Shown here: piece after piece, positions 43,879 to 52,454 of the stretch
Position numbering within the stretch: the stretch's first letter is position 1
How the letters are laid out: every line of letters begins with the position of its first letter
Source of the DNA: Nocardioides agariphilus
GTDB taxonomy: Bacteria; Actinomycetota; Actinomycetes; Propionibacteriales; Nocardioidaceae
DNA length: 64,000 bases
Assembly: GCF_015352445.1 (NCBI RefSeq)
Contig: NZ_JADKPO010000017.1
Span: 39,731 to 103,730, forward strand
Direction of reading: 5' to 3'
The notes under the pieces: model-generated
The model's database searches: none
The model's input: the letters and a program-made list of their open reading frames with translations, nothing else
Told to the model about the DNA's origin: nothing
Program-made: the position numbers and the translations under genes

Positions 43879-44723
43879 GCCGCGACAACGCACTGGTCAC
43901 CGCCGAGTGGGTCGAGGACAACCTCGACAACGACGACATCGTGCTCGTCGAGGTCGACGAGGACACCACGGCCTACGACAAGGGCCACATCAAGGGGGCC
44001 ATCAAGCTCGACTGGACGACCGACCTGCAAGACCAGGTGCGTCGCGACTTCGTCAACAAGGAGCAGTTCGAGGCGCTGCTGAGCGCCAAGGGAATCTCCA
44101 ACGACGACACCGTGGTTCTCTACGGCGGCAACAACAACTGGTTCGCGGCCTACGCCTACTGGTACTTCAAGCTCTACGGCCACCAGAACCTCAAGCTGCT
44201 CGACGGCGGCCGCAAGAAGTGGGAGCTGGACTCCCGCGAGCTGGTCGCCGACGTGCCGGAGCGCGCCCAGACGTCGTACACCGCCCAGGACCAGGACACC
44301 TCCATCCGCGCCTTCCGCGACGAGACTGTCGCCGCGATCGGGGTGAAGAACCTCGTCGACGTCCGCAGCCCCGACGAGTACGCCGGTCGGCTGCTCGCCC
44401 CTGCTCACCTGCCGCAGGAGCAGGCGCAGCGCGCCGGTCACATCCCCACCGCGGCCAACGTGCCGTGGAGCAAGGCCGCCAACGACGACGGCACCTTCCG
44501 CTCGGACGACGAGCTGAAGCAGATCTACACCGAGGCGGGCGTCGACTGGAGCAAGGACACCATCGCCTACTGCCGCATCGGTGAGCGCTCGTCCCACACG
44601 TGGTTCGTGTTCCACGAGCTGCTCGACGAGCCCAACGTGAAGAACTACGACGGCTCCTGGACCGAGTACGGCTCGCTCGTCGGCGTGCCCGTGGTCCTGG
44701 GCGACGAAAGAGGAGAGGCCTGA
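43875..44723 (+). CDS. sseA: Thiosulfate sulfurtransferase (rhodanese)
   Basis: Two-domain rhodanese (282 aa). The C-terminal active loop is CRIGERSSH with the persulfide-forming Cys, and the N-terminal domain is inactive (YGGNNNWFAAYAYW). ATG 43875 has AAGGAG 6 nt upstream and overlaps the DUF4395 stop. It would transfer sulfane sulfur from thiosulfate to cyanide, thiols or a carrier. Expression is likely raised on cysteine limitation through the leader peptide. Confidence 0.94.
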   Translation: MSRDNALVTAEWVEDNLDNDDIVLVEVDEDTTAYDKGHIKGAIKLDWTTDLQDQVRRDFVNKEQFEALLSAKGISNDDTVVLYGGNNNWFAAYAYWYFKLYGHQNLKLLDGGRKKWELDSRELVADVPERAQTSYTAQDQDTSIRAFRDETVAAIGVKNLVDVRSPDEYAGRLLAPAHLPQEQAQRAGHIPTAANVPWSKAANDDGTFRSDDELKQIYTEAGVDWSKDTIAYCRIGERSSHTWFVFHELLDEPNVKNYDGSWTEYGSLVGVPVVLGDERGEA

Positions 44724-44724
44724 C

Positions 44725-45036
44725 ATGTGCGGAGCGATCCAGGGAGGACTCTCCCTCGACGGAGTCAACGTGGCCAAGGAGGCCATCATCCAGGGGCAGG
44801 TCTACCGAGCTGACGACTCCGGCACCCATTGGCCGGTCGAGAACGCCTACGTGCGCCTGCTCGACCGCACCGGCGAGTTCACGGCCGAGGTGCCCACCAA
44901 CGAGAACGGCCACTTCCGGTTCTTCGCCGGCAACGGCGAGTGGACGCTGCGGACCCTCGCACCGCGCGCCGAGGCCGTCGACAAGCTGGTCACCGCCCAG
45001 GTCGGCACAGTGGCCGAGGTGGCCATCGCCGTCTGA
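44725..45036 (+). CDS. DUF1416 protein
   Basis: Small protein (103 aa) starting 1 nt after the sseA stop. Conserved N-terminal MCGAIQGG with a Cys at residue 2, and a beta-sandwich-like body (VYRADDSGTHWPVENAYVRLLD, GHFRFFAGNGEWTLR). DUF1416 follows sseA across actinobacteria; the exposed N-terminal Cys might accept sulfur from SseA (inference). The palindromic repeat array starts 13 nt after its stop. Confidence 0.92.
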   Translation: MCGAIQGGLSLDGVNVAKEAIIQGQVYRADDSGTHWPVENAYVRLLDRTGEFTAEVPTNENGHFRFFAGNGEWTLRTLAPRAEAVDKLVTAQVGTVAEVAIAV

Positions 45037-45049
45037 GACTGCCTCGGCT

Positions 45050-45914
45050 GGTTGAGGAGGTTGCGCAGCAACCGTCTCGAAACCAGGTGGTTGAGTCGCT
45101 CGCGGGGTTTCGAGACAGGCGCTGGCGCGCCTTCCTCAACCGGCGGGGGGTGTTGTTGGTTGAGGAGGTTGCGCAGCAACCGTCTCGAAACCAGGTGGTT
45201 GAGTCGCTCGCGGGGTTTCGAGACAGGCGCTGGCGCGCCTTCCTCAACCGGCGGGGGGTGTTGTTGGTTGAGGAGGTTGCGCAGCAACCGTCTCGAAACC
45301 AGGTGGTTGAGTCGCTCACTGGGTTTCGAGATAGGCGCCGGCGCGCCTTCCTCAACCAGCGGGGGGTGTTGTTGGTTGAGGAGGTTGCGCAGCAACCGTC
45401 TCGAAACCAGGGCGATTCACTCACTGGGTTTCGAGACAGGCGCCGGCGCGCCTTCCTCAACCAGCGGGGGGTGTTGTTGGTTGAGGAGGTTGCGCAGCAA
45501 CCGTCTCGAAACCAGGTGGTTGAGTCGCTCGCGGGGTTTCGCGACAGGCGCTAGCGCGCCTTCCTCAACCAGCGGGGGGTGTTGTTGGTTGAGGAGGTTG
45601 CGCAGCAACCGTCTCGAAACCAGGGCGATTCACTCACTGGGTTTCGAGAGAGGCGCTAGCGCGCCTTCCTCAACCAGCGGGGGGTGTTGTTGGTTGAGGA
45701 GGTTGCGCAGCAACCGTCTCGAAACCAGGGCGATTCACTCACTGGGTTTCGAGAGAGGCGCTAGCGCGCCTTCCTCAACCAGCGGTGGGGCTGGCGCGCC
45801 TTCCTCAACCAGCGGGGGCGGGGCTGGCGCGCCTTCCTCAACCAGCGGGGGCGGGGCTGGCGCGCCTTCCTCAACAGCGGGGGCGGGGCAAGCGCGGCTT
45901 CCTCAACCAGCGGT
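45050..45914. repeat. Tandem array of palindromic repeats (7 full units of 105-108 bp)
   Basis: Unit starts lie at 45050, 45158, 45266, 45374, 45479, 45587 and 45692. Each unit has GGTTGAGGAGG-(TTGCGCAGCAA)-CCGTCTCGAAACC, a short variable middle, then the inverse form GGTTTCGAGA...GGCGC...GCGCC-TTCCTCAACC, then a G-rich linker GCGGGGGGTGTTGTT. Several truncated right halves follow from 45786 to 45914. Long frames through the array are artefacts. No spacers or cas genes, so it is not CRISPR. It fills the gap between DUF1416 and dtd, and the last copy supplies the dtd stop codon. Confidence 0.95.
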
Positions 45915-46340
45915 TGGGCTGTCCAGGATCAGTGTGATCGGGCCGTCGTTGACCGAGGCGACCTGCATGTCGGCGCCGAAGACGCCCCTGGACACCCGGG
46001 CGCCGAGACGTTGCAGCTCGCTGCACACGGCGTCGTACGCCGGCTCGCTCACCGGCCCGGGGGCGGCGGCCTGCCAGGTAGGGCGACGGCCCTTGCGCGC
46101 CTCGCCGTACAACGTGAACTGGCTGACCACCAGCACCGGCGCCCCGACATCTGAGAGCGACTGCTCCTCGCGCAGCAGCCGGAGGTCCCAGATCTTCCGG
46201 GCCGTCCAGGCGATCTCGGCAGGACCGTCGCCGTGGGTGACGCCGAGGTAGACGAGCAAGCCGGGCTCGTCGATGGCGCCGACGACCTGGCCGTCCACCG
46301 TCACCGACGCCGACAGGACCCGTTGGATGACCGCTCGCAC
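45903..46340 (-). CDS. dtd: D-aminoacyl-tRNA deacylase
   Basis: Hydrolyses D-amino acids wrongly attached to tRNA (145 aa). The two active-site signatures are present: SQFTLY and the C-terminal NDGPITL. GTG 46340 gives the standard N-terminus RAVIQRVLSASV. The stop codon TGA (45905-45903) lies inside the last palindromic repeat, so the array has reached the coding end; the last residues (SPTAG) are encoded just before it. The MFS gene diverges 31 bp away. Confidence 0.93.
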   Translation of the reverse strand: MRAVIQRVLSASVTVDGQVVGAIDEPGLLVYLGVTHGDGPAEIAWTARKIWDLRLLREEQSLSDVGAPVLVVSQFTLYGEARKGRRPTWQAAAPGPVSEPAYDAVCSELQRLGARVSRGVFGADMQVASVNDGPITLILDSPTAG

Positions 46341-46371
46341 GGCGTCACCTTCCCACCTGCGACCATGAGCC

Positions 46372-47634
46372 GTGCAGCTGCGGGGGTGGATCGCTGACAC
46401 CCGGCCGCTCCGGAGCCCGCACTTTCGCCGCCTGTGGCAGGCCAACATCGTCACGGTCATCGGGGCGCAGCTGACGGTGGTGGTGGTGCCGGCCCAGATC
46501 TACGAGATCACCGGCTCCTCGGCGTACGTCGGCCTGACCGGGCTGTTCGGACTCGTGCCGCTCGTGGTGTTCGGGCTCTACGGCGGGGCGCTCGCCGACG
46601 TGATGGACCGACGCACGCTGCTGCTCGTCACGACCATCGGGCTGATCGGCACCAGCGCGGCGTTCGCGCTGCAGGCCGCCCTCGGGCTGGGCAATGTGTG
46701 GCTGCTGCTCGGGCTGTTCTCGGTGCAGCAGGCGTTCTTCGCCGTCAACGGCCCCACCCGCAACGCGATCATGCCCAAGCTGGTGCCCACCGACCAGCTG
46801 CCGGCGGCCAACTCCCTGAACATGACCGTCTACCAGGCCGGCGGCATCGCAGGGCCCCTGCTCGGCGGCGCCCTGATCCCGGTACTGGGCTACTCCTGGC
46901 TCTACCTCATCGACACCGTGAGCCTGCTCGCCACGGTCTACGCCGTCCTGAAGCTGCCGAGCCTGCCCGTCGAGTCCCCGTCGGGTCCGGCCGGCTGGCG
47001 ATCGGTGGTCGACGGGTTCCGCTACCTGCGCGGCCACCCCGTGCTGCTCACCTCGTTCCTGGTCGACATCGTCGCGATGGTCTTCGGCATGCCCAGAGCC
47101 TTGTTCCCCGAGGCCGCACACATCGACTTCGGCGGTCCCGAGAGCGGGGGTCTGGCGTTCGCGCTCCTCTTCGCGGCCATCCCTGCGGGCGCCGTCCTCG
47201 GTGGCGTCTTCTCCGGATGGGTCTCGCGAGTGCAGCGGCAGGGGCTGGCAGTCGTCGCGGCGATCATCGTGTGGGGTCTGGCCATGGTCGGCTTCGGCCT
47301 CGCGATCGGGCTTGCCGACGGGCATCTCGGGGTCTTCCTCTGGGCGGCCGTGCTGATGCTGGTGGTCGGTGGTGCGGCCGACATGGCCTCGGCGGCGTTC
47401 CGCGTGTCCATGCTCCAGGAGTCGGCCAGTGACCACGTGCGCGGGAGGCTGCAGGGCATCTTCATGGTGGTGGTCGCCGGAGGTCCACGCGTTGCCGACA
47501 CCGCGCACGGTGCGGCGGCCGCGCTCGTCGGTACGGCGGCTGCGGCTGCCGGCGGTGGCGTGCTGGTCGTGGTGCTGGTGGTAGCCGTCGCACTGGCCGT
47601 GCCGGCCTTCGTCCGCTACCGCGTGGGACGCTGA
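46372..47634 (+). CDS. MFS exporter (EntS-like)
   Basis: Major facilitator (420 aa) with about 12 helices and the loop motif GALADVMDRRTLL between helices 2 and 3. Closest in style to the enterobactin exporter EntS/DHA3 group (FRRLWQANIVTVIGAQLTVVVVPAQIY). No siderophore genes are near. Substrate unknown. GTG start; promoter shared with divergent dtd in a 31-bp gap. Confidence 0.87.
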   Translation: MQLRGWIADTRPLRSPHFRRLWQANIVTVIGAQLTVVVVPAQIYEITGSSAYVGLTGLFGLVPLVVFGLYGGALADVMDRRTLLLVTTIGLIGTSAAFALQAALGLGNVWLLLGLFSVQQAFFAVNGPTRNAIMPKLVPTDQLPAANSLNMTVYQAGGIAGPLLGGALIPVLGYSWLYLIDTVSLLATVYAVLKLPSLPVESPSGPAGWRSVVDGFRYLRGHPVLLTSFLVDIVAMVFGMPRALFPEAAHIDFGGPESGGLAFALLFAAIPAGAVLGGVFSGWVSRVQRQGLAVVAAIIVWGLAMVGFGLAIGLADGHLGVFLWAAVLMLVVGGAADMASAAFRVSMLQESASDHVRGRLQGIFMVVVAGGPRVADTAHGAAAALVGTAAAAAGGGVLVVVLVVAVALAVPAFVRYRVGR

Positions 47635-47668
47635 GCACCTTGCCCAAAGCCCTGTCGCCGTCGGCGCG

Positions 47669-48928
47669 GTGCTCCACACTGGCCTGGTGGCGGTGGGGGA
47701 GTTGCCGGGGCGCACGCCTGAGGGCCTGGTGGCGAGCGTGAGGTGGCAGCGCCGTTGGCTCGGCGCGCTGGGCATCCTCGTGGTGGCGCTCGGTGCCGCC
47801 TACATCGCCGCCATGCCGGCGGGCCTGCCCTACGACGAGCCGTCGCACTGGTTCAACGTGCAGTTCTATCTCGACCACCACCGGATGCCCGTGGTCGGCG
47901 AGGCCGGGGTGACCTACGAGGCTCAGATGGGTCCGGTCGCCTACGTGCTCGCTGCCCTGGTCGCCGCCCCGTTCGGCTCGGCCGAGACGGGCTTCTACGC
48001 CGCGCGCGTTCTGGGCCTCCTGCAGCTCGTGGCGCTGGTGGCGGTCGTGTGGCGGCTGACACGCAAGGCGATGCCCGAGCATCCCCGGGCGGCGCTGCTC
48101 GCCGCGGCCGTCGCGGGGTTGAACCCGATGTTGCTGGCCATGGCGACCTCCGTGCAGAACGACGTCTTGACCATCCTCCTGGCCGGTGTCGCCCTCGACC
48201 TCGCCGTCACGCGGCGTCCCTGGAGCCACGCGCAGTCCGTCCTCCTGGGTGTCCTCACCGGCCTGGCCCTGCTGACGAAGGTCTCGGCCTGGCCGGTCGC
48301 TGCGGTTCTCGTCGTGTGGCTGCTATGGAAACGCAGCGGTGCGGCCACCGCCCTCTACCTGGCTGCAGTCCTGGCCGTCAGCGGCTGGTGGTTCGTGCGC
48401 AACCTCCAGCTCTACGGTGACCTCACCGGAAAGGCCGGTGTCGACGCGGCGGGCTACGACTTCCCGCCCCTGGGCTTCCGGCCGACCGAGCTGGCGCGCG
48501 AGACCGTCACCACGCTGTGGCTGCCCGTCGAGTACGTCCGCAACGTCGTCGCGGCCCCTCTGGCCGTCGAGGGGCTGGTCGTCCTCCTCACCGCGGTCGG
48601 GGTGGTCGGGCTGGCCATCGTGTCCCGGCGGCTGGCCGACACCCGATTCCTGCTGGCCGTGGTCGCTGCGGTGGCGGTCCTGGGCTGGCTCGTCGTCACG
48701 ACGACCATGCAGGTCGTATCGTTCCGGATCGCCTTCACGGCACTGTTCGCCTGGTTCGCGGGGTTCGGTGCGCTCGCGACGGTGAGGTGGTGGAGGCTGG
48801 TGGCCGTGGTGTTGGTCGTCGCGCTCGTCGCCATCAACGTGTGGTTCCTCGCCGAGCTGGTGTCACTCGAGGATCCAGGCCTGCTGCCCCTGGCCGCAGT
48901 GCGGCAGGCCGGGGACCCGATGCGATGA
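47669..48928 (+). CDS. Polytopic GT-C-like membrane protein (DUF2142/PMT type)
   Basis: Integral membrane protein (419 aa) with about ten helices. After the first helix it has an Asp-Glu pair in an extracytoplasmic loop (PYDEPSHWFNVQFYL), the typical catalytic acidic site of GT-C lipid-linked sugar transferases. Start is uncertain: GTG 47669, with GTG 47738 as alternative. It overlaps the next GT4 gene by 4 nt, so the two act together, probably adding sugars from polyprenyl-phosphate outside the membrane. Confidence 0.78.
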   Translation: MLHTGLVAVGELPGRTPEGLVASVRWQRRWLGALGILVVALGAAYIAAMPAGLPYDEPSHWFNVQFYLDHHRMPVVGEAGVTYEAQMGPVAYVLAALVAAPFGSAETGFYAARVLGLLQLVALVAVVWRLTRKAMPEHPRAALLAAAVAGLNPMLLAMATSVQNDVLTILLAGVALDLAVTRRPWSHAQSVLLGVLTGLALLTKVSAWPVAAVLVVWLLWKRSGAATALYLAAVLAVSGWWFVRNLQLYGDLTGKAGVDAAGYDFPPLGFRPTELARETVTTLWLPVEYVRNVVAAPLAVEGLVVLLTAVGVVGLAIVSRRLADTRFLLAVVAAVAVLGWLVVTTTMQVVSFRIAFTALFAWFAGFGALATVRWWRLVAVVLVVALVAINVWFLAELVSLEDPGLLPLAAVRQAGDPMR

Positions 48929-50112
48929 CGCGCGTCGTCTTCCTCACCCACTCCGGGGCTGACTCCGGCGCCGAGCAGAGCATCGTCGGCTACCTGAGCC
49001 GCTGGCCGGAGGCCTCTTCCCGGCCGTTGATGGTGCTCGGCGAGCACGGGGCACTCGAGGAGCGCGCCCGCTCGCTGGGAGTCGACCACGTCGTCGAGGC
49101 ACTCGACTCCGCGGCGAGCGGGACCCGCCGCGAGGAGCGTCGGATCGGCAGGATCCTCGGCGCGGCGACGGGCTTGGTGCGTCACTCGTCCAAGGCCCGC
49201 CGGGTGCTGCGGGAGCGCTCGGCCGACGTGGTGGTGGCGATCGGCTTCAAGTCGCTGGTGTTCGGGTGGCTGGCTGCTCGGCGCGCGCGCGCCACGATCG
49301 TCTGGAGTCTCCACGACCGGGTGCACCACGAGTACTTCGCCTGGTTCATGGTGCCCGTACTCCGCTACCTCGCGCCGCGGCTGGTCGACGGGCTCCTGGT
49401 CAACAGCAGCTCCACGCTGGCCACCGTCCGTCCGGGACGCACTCCCGTCCTGGTGGCCACGCCGGGCATCCGCCTCGACCCGCGCCCCTTCGACGGCCCC
49501 CACGACGAGGTCCGCCGGGTGGTGATGATCGGACGGCTGTCGCCCTGGAAGGGCCAGGACCTGTTCCTCCGGGCGTTCGCCGACACCTTCGGACAGACCG
49601 TCGGGAGCTCACCGGCCCACGCCTACGTCGTGGGCGACGCGCTCTTCGGCGAGGACGCCTACGCTGCGGGGCTTCGCGACCTGGCCGAGCAGCTCGGCAT
49701 CGCCGATCGCGTCCACTTCACCGGTCACGTGCGCGACCCGTGGGAGCAGCTGGTCGAGGCTGACGTGCTGGTGCACTGCTCGCGCATCCCCGAGCCGTTC
49801 GGTCAGGTAGTGGTCCAAGGGCTCTGGGCTCGTTGCGCGGTGGTGGCCGCCAAGCCCGGCGGGCCGGCCGAGGTCATCACCGATGGCGTCGACGGTCTGC
49901 TCGTACCCTGCGGCGACGAGGCCGCACTGGCCCGGGCGCTGCAGCGTCTGCGCGACGACGCCGGCCTGAGGTGCAGGCTCGCCGAGCGCGGTCGCGAGAC
50001 CGCCGCGCCTTACGACGTCTCCCACACGGCGCCGCAGCTCGCAGCCTGGCTCGCCGACCTCCATGCCGGTCGCCTGAAGCCTCGCAGCGTCGCCGACGTG
50101 CGCCAGCGGTGA
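48925..50112 (+). CDS. GT4-family glycosyltransferase
   Basis: GT-B glycosyltransferase (395 aa). The C-terminal GT1/GT4 domain shows VVMIGRLSPWKGQDLFLRAF, HFTGHVRDPWEQLVEADVLVHCS and PEPFGQVVVQGLWA with the EPFG active-site block. The N-terminal half is an acceptor-binding Rossmann domain (LTHSGADSGAEQSIVGYLSRW). Coupled to the preceding membrane protein (ATGA). It faces the minus-strand GT operon, 15 bp away. Confidence 0.9.
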   Translation: MTRVVFLTHSGADSGAEQSIVGYLSRWPEASSRPLMVLGEHGALEERARSLGVDHVVEALDSAASGTRREERRIGRILGAATGLVRHSSKARRVLRERSADVVVAIGFKSLVFGWLAARRARATIVWSLHDRVHHEYFAWFMVPVLRYLAPRLVDGLLVNSSSTLATVRPGRTPVLVATPGIRLDPRPFDGPHDEVRRVVMIGRLSPWKGQDLFLRAFADTFGQTVGSSPAHAYVVGDALFGEDAYAAGLRDLAEQLGIADRVHFTGHVRDPWEQLVEADVLVHCSRIPEPFGQVVVQGLWARCAVVAAKPGGPAEVITDGVDGLLVPCGDEAALARALQRLRDDAGLRCRLAERGRETAAPYDVSHTAPQLAAWLADLHAGRLKPRSVADVRQR

Positions 50113-50127
50113 CCCGAGCCTGGCCAC

Positions 50128-51249
50128 TCAACGACCGGAGGCTTGACTCCGCTCGACCCAACGGCGCAACGGCTCGGTCGTGGCGTCCCACGCGCGCTCG
50201 ACCAGGGCCTCGGACCGGCGCCGGCGAGACGCCGCGAAGAAGCCGTCCGGCTCCCGGAGCACCTCCGCGATCCTGCCGGCCCACTGTGTCGGGTCGTCGC
50301 TGACCAGCAGTCCTGGCGACGTACTTCCGTCAGCTGCATCGCCCGTCGCCAGCAGGGGTACGCCCGTGACGACGCCTTCGGCGAACTTCACGGGGGCTCC
50401 GACGCCCACCTTCACCGGCATCGCCACCAGCCAGGCGTCGGACAGGAACATCGAGAGGTCGCCAACGCGGCCTACGAAGTGAACTCCGTCCGTCTCCGCC
50501 AGCCCTTGGGTCCCGCGGCCGGCGACCTCGACGCGTACGTCCGTCGACGAGACGAGGGGCACGACCTCATCGAGGAACCACCGGAGTCCGTTGTGGTTGG
50601 GCTCCCAGTCCCAGTTGCCGAACAGCTTCATCACGGGACGCTCTGCGGGTTGCGGCTCCGCCTGCCACTCGCCCGGCTCGATCCCGTGGGGCACCACGAC
50701 GGAGTCGCTGCCGGTGCTTCTCATCAGGGCGTCATGCTCACGGGCCGAGCAGACGGACACGGCGTCGCGCCGGGCGTCAAGCTCGCGCAGGACTGCGATC
50801 TCGTGCTGTCGCCATTGCTCGGCTGATGCTGCCTGGCCCTGGGCGGCGTACCACGCGCTGAACACGTTGTGGAGGTCGAGCAGCCGCGGACCTACTGGTC
50901 GCAGCCCCCGGCCTGTCAGGTGCAGCCACGACTCGATGTGGGCGATCACCGTGCAGTCGGCCGGTACGTCGAGCACGGCGGCCGCCCGGGCCGACCGCCC
51001 GCCCACCGCACGGCCTGTCCATTGCCCGGGCAGGCGTCCGGCCCAGTGGGCCCAGCGCCCCGGTCGGGGCAGCCGTCGGGTGGGCGCGATAGCACTGATG
51101 CTGCTGTCGTCCTGCTCCCCGTCGAGGGTGACGACGGTGACGTCGTGGCCGGCCTCGACCAGGCTGCGGATCTGGAAGTACTGGCGACGCTGCCCACCTT
51201 GGCCGCCGATGTCGGGCGTCTCGTTGCTGTACCAGAGCACCGACGACAT
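50128..51249 (-). CDS. GT4-family glycosyltransferase, last gene of the GT operon
   Basis: Glycosyltransferase (373 aa) with a Rossmann N-domain (LWYSNETPDIGGQGGQRRQYF) and a GT4-like C-domain (MKLFGNWDWEPNHNGLRWFL, GAPVKFAEGVVTGVPLLAT). The FGNWDWEPN strand is typical of TIGR03087-like exopolysaccharide transferases. ATG 51249 is preferred to an upstream TTG. It follows the previous GT gene with a 10-nt gap. Confidence 0.87.
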   Translation of the reverse strand: MSSVLWYSNETPDIGGQGGQRRQYFQIRSLVEAGHDVTVVTLDGEQDDSSISAIAPTRRLPRPGRWAHWAGRLPGQWTGRAVGGRSARAAAVLDVPADCTVIAHIESWLHLTGRGLRPVGPRLLDLHNVFSAWYAAQGQAASAEQWRQHEIAVLRELDARRDAVSVCSAREHDALMRSTGSDSVVVPHGIEPGEWQAEPQPAERPVMKLFGNWDWEPNHNGLRWFLDEVVPLVSSTDVRVEVAGRGTQGLAETDGVHFVGRVGDLSMFLSDAWLVAMPVKVGVGAPVKFAEGVVTGVPLLATGDAADGSTSPGLLVSDDPTQWAGRIAEVLREPDGFFAASRRRRSEALVERAWDATTEPLRRWVERSQASGR

Positions 51250-51259
51250 GGCGGCCAAC

Positions 51260-52444
51260 CTACCGGGACGGCGCGGCCCAGCGCGGTCTGCGCATGCGGG
51301 TCAGACGGCCCACGAGCGGGCGTGCGCTCGGTCGGAATCTCGGTCTCCACGACGGCAGTGCGGCGTAGATCTCCTCCCACGTGCGGGCGCCGTCGCTGTG
51401 ATCGGGGATCCAGTCGGTCTCGGTCTCCTGCGGCTGGGTCAGGGCCTCCCGGACTCGCTCGGCCAGGGACTCCCGCGGACCGACGAGGGCGCCGCGGCGC
51501 TGCGCCATCGACCGCGGGATCACACCCGTGACCCCCACCAGCTGGACGCCCGAGCTGAGCGCCTCGAGCGCCGAGATCGGCATGCCCTCCGCGTAGGACG
51601 GCATCACCATGGCCGTCCAGACCTTCATGCGGGCGGACACCTGCTCGGGCGAGAGCTCTCCGAGGACGTCGACAGGCAACCCGGCGAACGCCTCGTCGAC
51701 CCGACGCGCGACAGCTTCGTCAGTGGGGCTGCCCACGAGCTCGAGCCGCACGTCGAGGTCGGCCAGCGCTCGCAGGATGTCGGGGAGCTCGAAGATCCCC
51801 TTCCCCGGGTCGATCCGGCCGAGGCATCCCACGACCTGCTCCCTGCCCTGCTCCCTGCCCTGCTCCCTGCCCAGTCCCAGGTCGGCTGACCGGCCGGGGG
51901 GACCGAACAACGTCCGGTCGATGCTCGGTACCACCTGTCGCACCCTGCTGTCGGGCACGCCCATGGCGCGCATCTCGTCGCGGGCGTCGTCGTTGAGGAC
52001 GACCGAGTAGTCGGCGGCCTCGTGCACGGGCAGGCTGCTCGCGCCGCGGCCGTGCATGACGTAGACGCAGCGCGCGTGGTGGGCGTATCGCATGGTCAGC
52101 CGGCCGGCGGCGTAGCCCTCCTGGTGTACGACAACCACGTCGTCGGGGCCGGTACGCCGCAACGCTCGTCCGAGCGAGAGGGCCCAGTCGTCACCCCAGG
52201 CATGGCGTCGGGCGTTGGAGTAGAGGGTGCGGTGGACGACCAGCCGCAGCGGAGTCTGGGGCCTGTCGTGCAGCACGTCGGATCGCGAAGCGATCACGTG
52301 CACGATGCTCCGGGACGCCTGGGTGGTGCGGGCGACGGCTGCGAGCGGCCAGCGCTGGAGCTGTCCGCGCCACCATTGGTCGAGGGACACGCCCAGGTGC
52401 TCAGGGTCATACGGAAATACGTGGTGGATCGCCGAGTCGCCCAT
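51260..52444 (-). CDS. GT4-family glycosyltransferase with a Gly-Arg-Glu-Gln repeat
   Basis: Glycosyltransferase (394 aa). The C-terminal donor domain shows VVGCLGRIDPGKGIFELPDIL and MPSYAEGMPISALEALSSGV. Before it, a GREQ repeat (about residues 191-203) is encoded by three identical 12-bp units. The linker between the two GT-B domains is where such length change would be tolerated. It resembles transferases of capsular polysaccharide loci; acceptor unknown. Confidence 0.87.
   Translation of the reverse strand: MGDSAIHHVFPYDPEHLGVSLDQWWRGQLQRWPLAAVARTTQASRSIVHVIASRSDVLHDRPQTPLRLVVHRTLYSNARRHAWGDDWALSLGRALRRTGPDDVVVVHQEGYAAGRLTMRYAHHARCVYVMHGRGASSLPVHEAADYSVVLNDDARDEMRAMGVPDSRVRQVVPSIDRTLFGPPGRSADLGLGREQGREQGREQVVGCLGRIDPGKGIFELPDILRALADLDVRLELVGSPTDEAVARRVDEAFAGLPVDVLGELSPEQVSARMKVWTAMVMPSYAEGMPISALEALSSGVQLVGVTGVIPRSMAQRRGALVGPRESLAERVREALTQPQETETDWIPDHSDGARTWEEIYAALPSWRPRFRPSARPLVGRLTRMRRPRWAAPSR
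51836..51871 (-). repeat. Three 12-bp tandem units inside a GT gene
   Basis: CTGCTCCCTGCC is repeated three times exactly and encodes Gly-Arg-Glu-Gln on the minus strand, in the interdomain linker of the transferase. Confidence 0.93.
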
Positions 52445-52454
52445 GGGGATCAGG

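Noticed and set aside
45050-45914. CRISPR array
   Set aside because: Units are contiguous 105-108-bp repeats with internal palindromes and no unique spacers, and no cas genes are near.
45052-46251. Long open frame coding a repetitive 400-aa protein
   Set aside because: It is a translation of the palindromic repeat array running into the antisense of dtd; no start signal and nonsensical composition.
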